NCBI GenBank assembly: GCA_031277155.1
Contig: JAITMW010000012.1
Span: 1-20,655, forward strand
Direction: 5' to 3'
Source of the DNA: Clostridiales bacterium
GTDB taxonomy: Bacteria > Bacillota > Clostridia > Lachnospirales > WRAX01
DNA: 20,655 bases
Shown here: one piece after another, positions 1 to 8,355 of the stretch
How the letters are laid out: each line of letters starts with the position of its first letter
Numbering within the stretch: position 1 is the first letter of the stretch
Program-made: the position numbers and the translations under genes
Notes under the pieces: generated by a model
Seen by the model: the letters and a program-made list of their open reading frames with translations, nothing else
Told to the model about the DNA's origin: nothing
Database searches by the model: none

Positions 1-1778
1 CTATTATCTCCCGTCAGCATCACCACATCAATGCCCATGGCGGCAAGCTGCGCCACCGCGGCGGCAGATGTGGGCTTGATGATGTCCGCCACGGCAATTA
101 GCCCCGCCATTTGGCCGTCAATTGCCATATACAAGGGAGTTTTGCCCTCGCCTGCCAATCTGTCCGCGCTGGCGGCATAGCCGCCCAGGTCGATTTTATT
201 CTCATCCATTAGGCGCTTATTGCCAATCAGCAAGTCCTGCCCGTCAATGGTGGCGGAAATTCCCTGCCCCGTGATGGAGCTAAAGGTGCTGGGGGCGGCA
301 AAATCCACTCCATCGGCCAACCCCTTGGCCACTATGGCCTCGCCCAGGGGATGCTCGCTGTTTTTCTCGGCAGATGCCGCCAGCCGCAAAATTTCCGCCG
401 CGTTATGGCCGCCGTGGGTCACAATGTCGGTCACATGGGGCTTGCCAACGGTGATTGTCCCCGTTTTATCCAGCACCACGGTCTTGATTTTATAGGCAGT
501 CTCGAGCGATTCGCCGCTCTTTATCAACACGCCGTTTTCGGCCCCAAGGCCCGTGCCAACCATGATGGACGTGGGCGTGGCCAGCCCCAGCGCGCATGGG
601 CAGGCCACAATTAAGATGGCGATGAAGATGCGCATGGAAAACCACAGTGTCTCGCCGCCCAGAAAATACCAGCCCGCAAGGGATGCGATGGCAATTATGA
701 TGATGGCGGGGACAAAACGCTCTGAAATGGCGTCGGCCAGGGCGGCTATGGGAGCCTTGCTGCCCTGGGCCTGCTCCACAAGGGCGATAATTTGCGCCAA
801 GGCAGTGTCGGCGCCAACCTTCGTGGCGCGATATTGAATAGCCCCGTTTTTATTGATGCTTGCGCCGATGATGGCATCCCCCACGGTTTTTGTGACGGGC
901 ATGGATTCGCCCGTCAGCATGGATTCGTCCACGCCGGTTTCGCCGTGGGTCACAATGCCGTCAACGGGCATTTTTTCGCCGGGGCGCATGATGATGATGT
1001 CGCCGACGGCCACTTCTTCGATAAGGACTTCCGTTTCGGTTTCGCCGCGCATAATTCTGGCTGTTTTTGGCGCAAGGCCCATCAGTTTTTTGATGGCCTC
1101 GCCCGTTTTGCCCTTGGCGCGGGCTTCCATATATTTGCCCAAAACAATCAGTGTTAAAATTACGCCCGCAATCTCAAAATATGGTTCGTAATGCCCGCCG
1201 AAAAATGTGTTGGCAATGGTCAGGTACAGGCTGTAAACAAAGGCGGCGGCGGTTCCCTTTGCAATCAGAGAATCCATATTGGGGCTGCGCCGTCCCATGG
1301 CCGCAAAGCCCTTTTTGTAGATGGCGCGGTTGACAATTACAACAGGCAGTGTCAATGACAGCTGCAACCAAGTGTTTTGCGCGGCAAAATTGTGCAAAAT
1401 CCAATGATGCAAATCGGGCATACCCGCCCAGTGCAGAAAATGCGGCACCATGGATATGATGAAAAGGGGCGCCGTGAAGATGGCGGAAATTATCAGCCGC
1501 CTTTTTAAACCGCCAATTTCCTGCGCCTTGCGGACTTGGGCCTCGTCAATGCTTTCTTCGCGGGTCAGCTCGAAGCCCGCGCGATTAACTACGCGTATCA
1601 CATCCAAAAGGGACACAGCGGCGGCATCATAGGCCAGATGCAGCTTTTCGGCGGCAAAGTTGACATTTGCTTCGGCCACGCCCTCCAGCTTGCGTGTTAC
1701 GCGCTCGATATTTTTAGAGCAGGCCGCGCAGGTCATGCCCGATATATTCAAAATCACGGCTGTATTTGGGTTGCTCAA
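1..1778 (-). CDS. copA: Copper-translocating P1B-type ATPase (partial, C-terminus beyond window)
   Basis: Membrane ATPase of the P1B family that exports Cu(I) from the cytoplasm. Seen in translation: one N-terminal metal-binding HMA domain with GMTCAAC (Cys17, Cys20), membrane helices, the actuator motif LTGES, the transmembrane CPC site (Cys393-Pro-Cys395) followed by ALGLATP, the phosphorylation motif DKTGT (Asp437), and MLTGDN from residue 587. The reading frame runs off the left edge at about residue 592, so the end of the ATP-binding region and the last helices are missing. The start is taken as TTG at 1778: a stop codon lies two codons upstream in frame, and AGGAG precedes it by about 11 nt. 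The preceding gene ends 14 nt upstream and its stop overlaps this ribosome binding site, so coupling is likely. CPC plus a single GMTCxxC domain argues for Cu(I) over Zn/Cd, by family knowledge. Confidence 0.93.
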   Translation of the reverse strand, partial: MSNPNTAVILNISGMTCAACSKNIERVTRKLEGVAEANVNFAAEKLHLAYDAAAVSLLDVIRVVNRAGFELTREESIDEAQVRKAQEIGGLKRRLIISAIFTAPLFIISMVPHFLHWAGMPDLHHWILHNFAAQNTWLQLSLTLPVVIVNRAIYKKGFAAMGRRSPNMDSLIAKGTAAAFVYSLYLTIANTFFGGHYEPYFEIAGVILTLIVLGKYMEARAKGKTGEAIKKLMGLAPKTARIMRGETETEVLIEEVAVGDIIIMRPGEKMPVDGIVTHGETGVDESMLTGESMPVTKTVGDAIIGASINKNGAIQYRATKVGADTALAQIIALVEQAQGSKAPIAALADAISERFVPAIIIIAIASLAGWYFLGGETLWFSMRIFIAILIVACPCALGLATPTSIMVGTGLGAENGVLIKSGESLETAYKIKTVVLDKTGTITVGKPHVTDIVTHGGHNAAEILRLAASAEKNSEHPLGEAIVAKGLADGVDFAAPSTFSSITGQGISATIDGQDLLIGNKRLMDENKIDLGGYAASADRLAGEGKTPLYMAIDGQMAGLIAVADIIKPTSAAAVAQLAAMGIDVVMLTGDN

Positions 1779-1792
1779 TGTTTAATCAGCTC

Positions 1793-2866
1793 CTAATATT
1801 TTCCAAAGTCAGGGCGCATATAGCTGGGTGTGCCGCCGAGATTTGCCTCCAGGCCGTCCAATTTTACGGCGCCGGAAAACTTTTTGGGCGCGGCGGCAGA
1901 GGTCTTACGCGATGAGATGCTGGTGAGATTTGCCTTGGGGCGAGGGGCGGCGGCTTTCGCGCTCTTTGCCAGATTGTCCCCCAGCGCGTCAATTGCCGTT
2001 TTAATCGGCGCAAAATCGTTGGGCAAATCCGATGAAAATCTGGTCCTTTTGTCGACATTTTCCAAGGCCCGGGTGATGTTGCCGACATATTTTGCCAGTG
2101 ACCTCACGGCATTGTTTACCGAGGTCTTTAGCCTGAGCAAATCGCCCCTTGCATCAGCAGAAATATTTACATCCAGCCTGCCCGCGGCGACAGCATCCAT
2201 GGCGCTTCTGGCCTGCTCCACAGACGTTGCCACGGCATCCACCAGCGCATTGAGGTTGTGCGCCAGCTTTCTCCAATCGCCCTCATATTTTTCCGCAGCC
2301 AGCCGCTTTCTGAAATCGCCGGAGGTGGCCGCAATAATAAGGCCGTTCGTGTCCGCCACAATTTCCGAGAGGGTGCGCGCCAGCACAAACGTAGCGGCAA
2401 TGTGGCGGCTTTTTTGCCCATAGCCCATGTTGGCGGCCAGCTCGCCATTTATAAATTCTTCCATGCGCGCGGCGACATTTTCCAATTCTCTTTCGTTGCC
2501 CTCAATTATGGCGGCGGCCTTGCGGTTGGCCTCTTGCAGCTTTAAAAGGGCGTCGGCCCCGCGGGAAAGATGGCGCGAAAGACGGCCAATCTCGTCGTCA
2601 TTGTCAAACAGCGGAATATTGGCCTTAAATTCGCCGTCCGCAAGGTTTTTGGCGGAATCGGCCAGCCGCGCCGCGGGGTCTGCAACGCCGTGTATCAAAA
2701 TTGAGAGCATCACAAAAATCAAGAGCAGTCCCAGCGCCGCGGCCCCGAGGATTATTCCCGTTTGCGCCGCAAATATCGCAACTGCCGCAAAGCCCGCAAA
2801 AATAAGGGCAATGACGGAAAATGCCAATATGAATTTTGCGCGCAGGGCCATATTTCTAAAAGCCAT
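1793..2866 (-). CDS. Membrane protein with tandem HAMP-like domains, no chemoreceptor signalling domain
   Basis: 357 residues. Two hydrophobic segments (about 12-33 and 36-59) separated by almost no loop, so there is no extracytoplasmic sensor. A HAMP domain follows (about 60-112, with DNDDEIGRL as the DExG signature), then two or more HAMP-like repeats (about 160-265; GDFRKRL and YEGDWRKL resemble the tandem HAMPs of methyl-accepting chemotaxis proteins). A low-complexity Ala/Lys/Ser tail ends in PDFGKY. The long MCP coiled-coil hairpin is absent. Start ATG at 2866 is preferred because AGAGGTG lies 6 nt upstream; an in-frame extension to 2953 would lie inside ispD and has no such site. It overlaps ispD by 11 nt. 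The function is unknown: a degenerate chemoreceptor, or an adaptor that relays membrane or HAMP signals, are both possible. Confidence 0.8.
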   Translation of the reverse strand: MAFRNMALRAKFILAFSVIALIFAGFAAVAIFAAQTGIILGAAALGLLLIFVMLSILIHGVADPAARLADSAKNLADGEFKANIPLFDNDDEIGRLSRHLSRGADALLKLQEANRKAAAIIEGNERELENVAARMEEFINGELAANMGYGQKSRHIAATFVLARTLSEIVADTNGLIIAATSGDFRKRLAAEKYEGDWRKLAHNLNALVDAVATSVEQARSAMDAVAAGRLDVNISADARGDLLRLKTSVNNAVRSLAKYVGNITRALENVDKRTRFSSDLPNDFAPIKTAIDALGDNLAKSAKAAAPRPKANLTSISSRKTSAAAPKKFSGAVKLDGLEANLGGTPSYMRPDFGKY

Positions 2867-3569
2867 GGACAACACCTCTTTCCAGCAAAAATGCAGCAAA
2901 ATCAAGGTCTCTTGCCGTTGTAATTTTGATGTTGGGAATATTCGATATAACAATTTTGGGATATATTCCTATATTTTCAAGCAACTGGCAATCGTCTGTC
3001 GCCGTAAAATCACTTTGCAGCGCGGCTCGATGCGCCGCCATTAAACATGCCAACAGCGCGGCCTGGGGCGTTTTGGCCGCATACAGATTTTCGCGGTCAA
3101 TAGTTTTTGCCGCCAAATGCGCCCCGTCCGCCAGCTTTATCGTGTCCGTAACGGGCAGCGCCAAAACAGCGGCCCCATGCGCATTTGCGGCATCCACAAG
3201 GGCGGCCGCGTCCGCTTCGCACACAAAGGGGCGGGCCGCGTCATGCACAAGCACGATGCTGTCGCCATAGGCATCCAGCGCGCAAAGCCCGTTATATGTG
3301 GATTTTTGCCGACTGTCGCCGCCAAAGACCACGGCCGATATTTTTGCCAATCCATACTGCGCCGCCAAATTTTGGCAATGGTCGAAATATTGCGGCGGCA
3401 CAACAAGGACAATGCCGTCAATAATGCCCATTGTATCAAATTTGCGTGTGCTGTGCATAAAAACCGGCGCGTCTCCCAGCATATGGAATTGCTTGGGCAT
3501 ATCGCCGCCAAAACGCGAGCCGCCGCCGCCCGCCAGAACAATCGCATAGACAGATTTCCTTTTAAACAT
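2856..3569 (-). CDS. ispD: 2-C-methyl-D-erythritol 4-phosphate cytidylyltransferase
   Basis: 237 residues, matching the family length of about 230-240. It transfers CMP from CTP to MEP, the third step of the MEP isoprenoid pathway, in the cytoplasm. The N-terminus carries the nucleotide-binding signature LAGGGGSRFGGDMPKQF, with Arg19 and Lys26 at the positions of the catalytic Arg/Lys of E. coli IspD. HDAARPF and PVTDTIK are the other family motifs. The start ATG at 3569 shares one base with the stop of the NA37 gene (TGATG), a classic coupling arrangement. The 3' end overlaps the HAMP gene start by 11 nt. ispF, often next to ispD, is not in the window. Confidence 0.95.
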   Translation of the reverse strand: MFKRKSVYAIVLAGGGGSRFGGDMPKQFHMLGDAPVFMHSTRKFDTMGIIDGIVLVVPPQYFDHCQNLAAQYGLAKISAVVFGGDSRQKSTYNGLCALDAYGDSIVLVHDAARPFVCEADAAALVDAANAHGAAVLALPVTDTIKLADGAHLAAKTIDRENLYAAKTPQAALLACLMAAHRAALQSDFTATDDCQLLENIGIYPKIVISNIPNIKITTARDLDFAAFLLERGVVHGF

Positions 3570-4549
3570 CAGCTTTCACCGAAGTCCTTCACATTCACGC
3601 TAAAGCCGCCGTCATGCTCCGCAATTTCAATCACATTGGGGTCGTCCAGCACGCCCACGGGCAATTTCAGCTCTACGCCGCTTTTGCTTTTAATTTTCGT
3701 CGTACCAAACTCTTTCATACAAAATTTTTCGCCCAGGAACAAATCGCGTCCAAGCCCGACTTCGCGCCCAATTGCCAGGTATTCGTCCCGGGCCGCGCCC
3801 TCGCCAAAGGCCGCCCTGGTAACATTTTCCAGACGCACATCGCCGTCATTTTCAATTGCTTCTTCAATCATGGCCAGATGAAATTTTGCCGCCATCATGG
3901 GGTTTTTGCTGTAATGCTGCGCCACGGTTTCCTCCAAAATGGCCTTAATCAGCTTTGTCGCCTGCTTTCTTGACAGAGAATCACCCGCGCCCAAAAACAA
4001 CTGAGAGAAGTAATTTACCTCCTCGCCCCGCACCAGATGGGGCTTTTCCAAAATTTTCAATACCATGGGCTCATATGGGATTATCACGGCCTCCGACACC
4101 TTCGCGCCCCCCAGCGGCAGCGCGAAAGAGCTTTGCACAATATGGTTTTCGCCGCCCTTCACCTCATGGGTGTAAAACACGCTGTGATTCAGCTTGAAAA
4201 TGGCCAGATGGGGCGCCCGCTTAAGCTCAAATTGCGTCACCAGCAGGTCCGCAGGCGGAATATCGCCGTTTTCCAGCATAATTTCGGACAATTTCATGCA
4301 AAATTCCCAGCTTGCGGCCTTAAAATCCATCTCGCGGGCCTGAAGCTTGCGCGTAATGGCCAGCACATCAGAATCCGCTTGAAATGCGGCCTCTTTCACA
4401 TCCGCGCTGTTTATCACTTTTTTGATATGCCTGGTTAAAAAGTCCGTCACCATGTCGCTGTCAAGGTCCAATTCTGATTCTGACAGTATCACTTGCCCGC
4501 GCTCATTGTCGATGATATGCAAAATACCATGATTTATCAAAATATCCAT
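3569..4549 (-). CDS. NA37/YejK-type nucleoid-associated protein
   Basis: 326 residues, similar in length to E. coli YejK/NdpA (about 335). Recognised from the overall pattern of the family (Pfam NA37): the start MDILINHGILHIID, a central block with FALPLGGAKVSEA and FFLGAG-like FSQLFLGAGDS, and a C-terminal half with LGEKFCMKEF and the segment ending VNVKDF. The family is described as nucleoid-associated; its biochemical role is poorly defined. ATG at 4549 follows AGGAGG by 9 nt. A 36-nt gap separates it from the DAHP synthase gene upstream, and it overlaps ispD by 1 nt, so NA37 and ispD are probably translated together. The family call rests on memory of the consensus, not an alignment. Confidence 0.75.
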   Translation of the reverse strand: MDILINHGILHIIDNERGQVILSESELDLDSDMVTDFLTRHIKKVINSADVKEAAFQADSDVLAITRKLQAREMDFKAASWEFCMKLSEIMLENGDIPPADLLVTQFELKRAPHLAIFKLNHSVFYTHEVKGGENHIVQSSFALPLGGAKVSEAVIIPYEPMVLKILEKPHLVRGEEVNYFSQLFLGAGDSLSRKQATKLIKAILEETVAQHYSKNPMMAAKFHLAMIEEAIENDGDVRLENVTRAAFGEGAARDEYLAIGREVGLGRDLFLGEKFCMKEFGTTKIKSKSGVELKLPVGVLDDPNVIEIAEHDGGFSVNVKDFGES

Positions 4550-4585
4550 AATCTGTTTCCTCCTATGTAATGTATTGCAATTATA

Positions 4586-5557
4586 TCACATTTTCCGGGC
4601 GCTGTCAGCAATTTCGTAAATCAATTCTTCGGTGGCAGCAAGGCCCAGGCAGGGGTCTGTGATGGATTGGCCAAATGCCTGTTTGCCGCGCTGTTCGGCG
4701 CCTTCCGCTATATAAGATTCGACCATCAGGCCCTTTACGAGGCCGCCAATGACGGGGCATTCGCGGCGGCTTTTCAGCACATCCATGGCGATTTCAGGCT
4801 GCTTTACGTGATTTTTGCCCGAATTTGCGTGATTTGTGTCGACAATTACGGTCGAAAGCCCCAAATTGTGCGCCGCCAGCAGATTTTCGGCGTGATAATT
4901 GGGGGTCGTAATTCCCCCGCGCAGCACCCCATGGGCCAGCGGATTTCCCGTGGATTGCACCATGTGGCCGCCAAAAATAAAGCTGTGAGGGGCCCGCGCC
5001 GCGGCCACGGCATTCGCCATACCGCGCAAATCGCCCGAAAGTGGGTTTTTCATGCCGACAGGCGCCGCCACACCGCTGGCCACCAGGCGATGCTCCTGAT
5101 TTTCCACCGACCGCGCCCCTATGACGAAATAGCTCACAATATCGTCAAAATAGGGTAAAGTGGCGGTATATAGCAGTTCGTCGGCGGTGGGCAGGCCGGT
5201 TTGCTCGCATACGTCCAAATGCAGGCGGCGCGCGGCTTGGATGCCGCCATCCTCGTGAACAAGCCCCATATAGCCGCAAGATATTGTGCGCGGCTTTGCC
5301 GTGAACACGCGCACTGCCATGCATATGCGCTCCCGCACGTCCCGGGCGATTTTGCCAAGCCGCACGGCATATTCCAACACTGCCGCGGGATTATCGGCGG
5401 AACAGGGACCCACTATCAGCAGCAGCCTGTGGCAATCTCCGCGCAAAATGGCCGCAATTTCGGCGTCATTTTGCTCCTTCTTGCCTATTGCGTCTTGGCT
5501 TAGCCGAATTTCTTCTTTCAGTTGCGCCGCACATGGCAATTTTGACAATATCTTCAT
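4586..5557 (-). CDS. aroF: 3-deoxy-7-phosphoheptulonate (DAHP) synthase, class I AroFGH type
   Basis: 323 residues. It condenses phosphoenolpyruvate and erythrose 4-phosphate, the first step of the shikimate pathway. Metal ligands are all visible at expected spacing: Cys52 in IVGPCSADN, His243 in DTNHANSGK, Glu280 in MVES and Asp301 in SITDPCLG. Substrate-binding elements VRVFTAKPRT, GARSVENQEHR and MKNPLSGDL are present. It is shorter than E. coli AroG (about 350), mainly at the N-terminus, where the feedback site partly lies, so regulation by aromatic amino acids cannot be predicted. ATG at 5557 follows GGAG by 7 nt and overlaps the stop of the GNAT-MazG gene by 4 nt (ATGA). No other aromatic biosynthesis gene is in the window, so which isozyme symbol applies is arbitrary. 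Confidence 0.93.
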   Translation of the reverse strand: MKILSKLPCAAQLKEEIRLSQDAIGKKEQNDAEIAAILRGDCHRLLLIVGPCSADNPAAVLEYAVRLGKIARDVRERICMAVRVFTAKPRTISCGYMGLVHEDGGIQAARRLHLDVCEQTGLPTADELLYTATLPYFDDIVSYFVIGARSVENQEHRLVASGVAAPVGMKNPLSGDLRGMANAVAAARAPHSFIFGGHMVQSTGNPLAHGVLRGGITTPNYHAENLLAAHNLGLSTVIVDTNHANSGKNHVKQPEIAMDVLKSRRECPVIGGLVKGLMVESYIAEGAEQRGKQAFGQSITDPCLGLAATEELIYEIADSARKM

Positions 5558-6435
5558 GAATTATCTCCATCTATGAAATCCCAAACGCGCCCGACATTTT
5601 CTCTTTCTTTCGCGATAAAGGCTTCGGCCAAATTGATACCCATTGTATTGGCAATTTCGCATATTATGATTATGATATCAGCCAGCTCTTCCGCTGCGCT
5701 ATGGCCGTCTTGCTTGCCGGGCTCAAAGGACATTCCCGCGGTATTTTTGCGAATGGCTTTGGCCAGCTCGCCCACTTCCTCGCAAAGAAGCAACAGAGCG
5801 TGCTGCATGGTTTGGCCAACAATGCCTCTAAGGCGCAAGACTTTGCTGACATATGCCTGGATTTCGGCCAAAGAGGCACTGGGGCCAAGCCCGTCAAGCA
5901 ATTCTTGCTGTGATTGTGCTGCGCTGTCCCTTTTTGCGCTAAAATAGCCCACATCCGCCACCCTGCCGCCATAGGCCGCATCACGCAGCGTCGCCTCGTG
6001 GGTGAAGCCCAGGCGCTCCAAAAGCCTGACAGATGGCATATTGTCCATGGCTGTCGCGGCGCGTATTTTGGCCAGGCCTAGCCCATAATCGTCCAAGGCG
6101 AAATTTACAGCGGCGGCCAGCGCCTCCGTCATAAGTCCAAGCCCCCAGTGGTCGGGATGCAGGATATAGCCCACCTCCGCCAGATAATGCTCTGTGATAT
6201 TGACAAAATGGATATTGCCGATGACTTTGCCCGTGGACTTCAGCACGATGGAAAAGCATATTTCCAGCCCCATGTTAAAATCAAAGGCATCGGCGATGGT
6301 GGCTTTATCAATATCGGGATGGCCGAAAAGGGATTCGGCTACAGCCGGGTGGCCGTAGTACTCCGCAAAGGCATTGAAGTCATCCGTGTGGATTTTGCGA
6401 AGAATCAGTCTCTCGGTCTGTGTGTTAAGCTGCAT
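5554..6435 (-). CDS. GNAT N-acetyltransferase fused to MazG-like nucleotide pyrophosphohydrolase
   Basis: 293 residues, two domains. Residues 1-168 are a RimJ/RimL-type GNAT domain: TERLILRKIHTDDF at the start, the acetyl-CoA loop DHWGLGLMTEAL (95-106), and NMPSVRLLERLGF (132-144). Residues about 190-287 are a MazG-like domain with the metal-binding pattern EExxE (Glu219, Glu220, Glu223), then ExxD (Glu250, Asp253), and a closing KERENVGRVW. MazG-type enzymes hydrolyse NTPs or dNTPs to the monophosphate and PPi; the substrate here is unknown. Start ATG at 6435 is set by GGAGG 7 nt upstream; an in-frame extension to 6591 would only translate a repeat element. The stop overlaps the DAHP synthase start by 4 nt. 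The single frame is open throughout, so this is a genuine fusion unless the sequence is misassembled. Confidence 0.88.
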   Translation of the reverse strand: MQLNTQTERLILRKIHTDDFNAFAEYYGHPAVAESLFGHPDIDKATIADAFDFNMGLEICFSIVLKSTGKVIGNIHFVNITEHYLAEVGYILHPDHWGLGLMTEALAAAVNFALDDYGLGLAKIRAATAMDNMPSVRLLERLGFTHEATLRDAAYGGRVADVGYFSAKRDSAAQSQQELLDGLGPSASLAEIQAYVSKVLRLRGIVGQTMQHALLLLCEEVGELAKAIRKNTAGMSFEPGKQDGHSAAEELADIIIIICEIANTMGINLAEAFIAKERENVGRVWDFIDGDNS

Positions 6436-6454
6436 ACTTTTGCCTCCTTCAACA

Positions 6455-6558
6455 GCGGGCGAGCAAAGCTCGCCCCTACAAGCTCCTGCAATCTCTAAAG
6501 CCTTTTCAGAGCCTGTGTAATTCGTTTGCACCTGTAGGGGCGACCTACGGTCGCCCGC
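6455..6558. repeat. REP-like palindrome pair 1 (inverted, 26-nt ends)
   Basis: Two copies of a 26-nt sequence face each other: 6455-6480 and, inverted, 6533-6558 (TGTAGGGGCGA start, TCGCCCGC end). Each copy is itself a hairpin with arms of the type GGGCGAGC/GCTCGCCC, and the 104-nt unit can fold into one long hairpin. It lies in the leader of the GNAT-MazG gene, ending about 20 nt before that gene's start. Elements of this TGTAGGGGCGA kind recur in many bacterial genomes and are usually treated as REP- or MITE-like. Confidence 0.85.
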
Positions 6559-6580
6559 TCTTTGGCTATCCGCTTTATAA

Positions 6581-6673
6581 CGGGCGAGCAAAGCTCGCCC
6601 CTACATGTGTGGCCGGGCAAAGGTATGGGCCTGCATTTTTGGTAGTTTGTAGGGGCGAGCTGCGCTCGCCCGC
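6581..6673. repeat. REP-like palindrome pair 2 (inverted, 25-26-nt ends)
   Basis: A second pair of the same element: 6581-6605 and, inverted, 6648-6673. The outer ends are 25-26 nt and the interior (about 42 nt) differs from that of pair 1. The left copy is identical to the 6456-6480 core; the right copy differs in the hairpin loop (GAGCTGCGCTC). It lies 47 nt downstream of the YifB stop codon; its hairpins might stabilise the 3' end of that transcript, but no T-tract follows, so it is not a typical intrinsic terminator. Confidence 0.85.
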
Positions 6674-6719
6674 TGTCCAAAGCCAACACAATCTCGAATA
6701 TTTAGGTATATGGCTATTC

Positions 6720-8246
6720 TTAATTCCAATATTTTCTGTCCAGTGCGCGATACTGTATGGCCTCCGAAATATGGCCGGCATCAATATCCGCCGCACCGGC
6801 CAAATCGGCAATGGTGCGCGCAAGCTTCAATATCTTATGATAACCCCGCGCCGAAAGCCCCATAACATCATAAATCCGCTTGACAAGCGCTTTGCTCTCA
6901 TTGTCCAATCGGCAATAATTGTCAATGGCGCCGCCGTGCAACTCCGCATTAAGGCTAAACTTTTGAGATTGATAGCGAGCAGCCTGCATCTCCTGCGCCT
7001 TACGCACTTCTGCCCTTATTTCTTCCGAGCTTTTGCTCTTGCTGCCATCCTCGAAATCTTTATAATTCACCCGCGCCGCCTCAACATGCATGTCTATGCG
7101 GTCCAGCAGCGGCCCGGAGATTTTGTCCAAATATCGTCCCACCTCGCGCTCGCTGCATTTGCATCTGTCCCCATCGCCGAAAAAGCCGCAGGGGCAGGGA
7201 TTCATAGAAGCCACCAGCATAAAGCCGCAGGGATATGTAATGGTGGCATTTGTGCGTGAAATGGTGACGATGCGGTCCTCCACAGGCTGGCGCAGGGCCT
7301 CCAGCACATTGCGCGAAAATTCCGGTAGCTCGTCCAAAAAAAGCACGCCGTGATGCGCAAGGGATACCTCGCCGGGCTTTGGTATGCGCCCGCCGCCCAC
7401 CAGCGCGGAATATGAAATGGTGTGATGGGGCGCGCGAAAAGGCCGCGCACGTATCAACGCGCCCTTGTCGGCTATCATGCCCGCCACGGAATATATTTTG
7501 GTGACGTCAATACTCTCCTCAAAGGCCAGGTCGGCCAAGATGCCGGGCAGACGGCGCGCCATCATGGTTTTGCCGCTGCCCGGCGGGCCTATCAACAAAA
7601 TATTATGGCCTCCCGCGGCAGAAATTGTCAGCGCACGCTTCACGGCTTCTTGGCCCTTTACATCTGCAAAATCCGGAATATTTTCGGCCGTTGCTTGCTC
7701 CTTGCCAGCCTCGCCCCGATGATATACAGGCAAAGAGCCGCGCTGAAAATGGCCTATAAGCTCCCGCAAGTTTCGCGGCGCAATGACCTTAATGCCCTGC
7801 ACCAGCGACGCCTCCTCGGCGTTTTGATGGGGCACAATGCAGCTCGAAATGCCAAAAGCGTTGGCAGAATATACCATGGGCAGCACACCCTGCGTCGGCC
7901 TTATTTCCCCATCCAGCGACAATTCTCCTGTCACAAGCACATTACGCAGCCCGGTCTTCGGGATGATGTCCATACAGGCCAAAATCCCCAGAGCAATTGG
8001 CAAATCATATGCGGGCCCTTCCTTGCGGATGTCCGCCGGGGCCAAATTCACGGTAATGCGCTTGGGCGGCACCATTATGCCCACATTTTTGACGGCTGTG
8101 CGCACACGTTCGCGGGATTCCTTCACGGCAGAATCCGGCAGACCCACAATGTCAAAGCCGGGCATACCGCCGGCCATGTCCACCTCTACCGCTATCAAAA
8201 TACCCTCAACGCCCGAAAGCGCGCCGGATATGACCTTTGTGACCAC
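6720..8246 (-). CDS. comM: YifB/ComM-type Mg-chelatase-like AAA+ ATPase
   Basis: 508 residues, the normal family length. The N-terminal third has the Lon-protease-like fold characteristic of YifB (GLPDSAVKESRERVRTAV, VTVNLAP-like ITVNLAPADIRKEG, DLPIALGIL). Walker A is GPPGSGKT (220-227), Walker B is in LFLDELPEF, and a Cys-rich loop NPCPCGFFGDGDRCKC follows. In Gram-negative bacteria the homologue ComM acts as a hexameric helicase that promotes branch migration during natural transformation; the role in Bacillota is less clear. The start is taken as GTG at 8246 (MVTKVISGALSGVEG, which fits family N-termini), with a GGGGTGG ribosome site 4-8 nt upstream; TTG at 8249 is an alternative. The frame is open to 8435, but that extension passes through the upstream gene's terminator. 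Confidence 0.93.
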   Translation of the reverse strand: MVTKVISGALSGVEGILIAVEVDMAGGMPGFDIVGLPDSAVKESRERVRTAVKNVGIMVPPKRITVNLAPADIRKEGPAYDLPIALGILACMDIIPKTGLRNVLVTGELSLDGEIRPTQGVLPMVYSANAFGISSCIVPHQNAEEASLVQGIKVIAPRNLRELIGHFQRGSLPVYHRGEAGKEQATAENIPDFADVKGQEAVKRALTISAAGGHNILLIGPPGSGKTMMARRLPGILADLAFEESIDVTKIYSVAGMIADKGALIRARPFRAPHHTISYSALVGGGRIPKPGEVSLAHHGVLFLDELPEFSRNVLEALRQPVEDRIVTISRTNATITYPCGFMLVASMNPCPCGFFGDGDRCKCSEREVGRYLDKISGPLLDRIDMHVEAARVNYKDFEDGSKSKSSEEIRAEVRKAQEMQAARYQSQKFSLNAELHGGAIDNYCRLDNESKALVKRIYDVMGLSARGYHKILKLARTIADLAGAADIDAGHISEAIQYRALDRKYWN

Positions 8247-8268
8247 CAAATCCACCCCTTTATCATTA

Positions 8269-8297
8269 ATTTTATCAACTTTTGGCGTCAATTGCAA
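8269..8297 (-). promoter_or_regulatory. Candidate housekeeping promoter for the YifB gene
   Basis: On the minus strand, TTGCAA (8292-8297), a 17-nt spacer and TAAAAT (8269-8274). It sits between the upstream gene's terminator and the YifB start, which is where a promoter is needed. The predicted leader would be only about 15-20 nt. Confidence 0.5.
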
Positions 8298-8310
8298 TAG
8301 GCAGAGGCGC

Positions 8311-8343
8311 ATAAAAAATAGCCGCCCCGTTATGCGGCGGCTA
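8311..8343 (-). terminator. Intrinsic terminator after the membrane XRE regulator
   Basis: Minus-strand hairpin with an 8-bp perfect stem (TAGCCGCC/GGCGGCTA at 8319-8326 and 8336-8343), a 9-nt loop, and a T6 run (8313-8318) directly after. It lies 12 nt past the stop codon of the gene at 8356. Confidence 0.88.
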
Positions 8344-8355
8344 ATTGCGAATATC

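Noticed and set aside
2867..2953. 29-residue N-terminal extension of the HAMP protein
   Set aside because: It lies entirely inside ispD, lacks a ribosome site, and ATG at 2866 has a good one.
6436..6591. 52-residue N-terminal extension of the GNAT-MazG protein
   Set aside because: It translates the REP-like repeat, and GGAGG directly precedes ATG at 6435.
6455..6673. CRISPR array
   Set aside because: Repeats alternate in orientation, spacing is irregular, and there are no cas genes.
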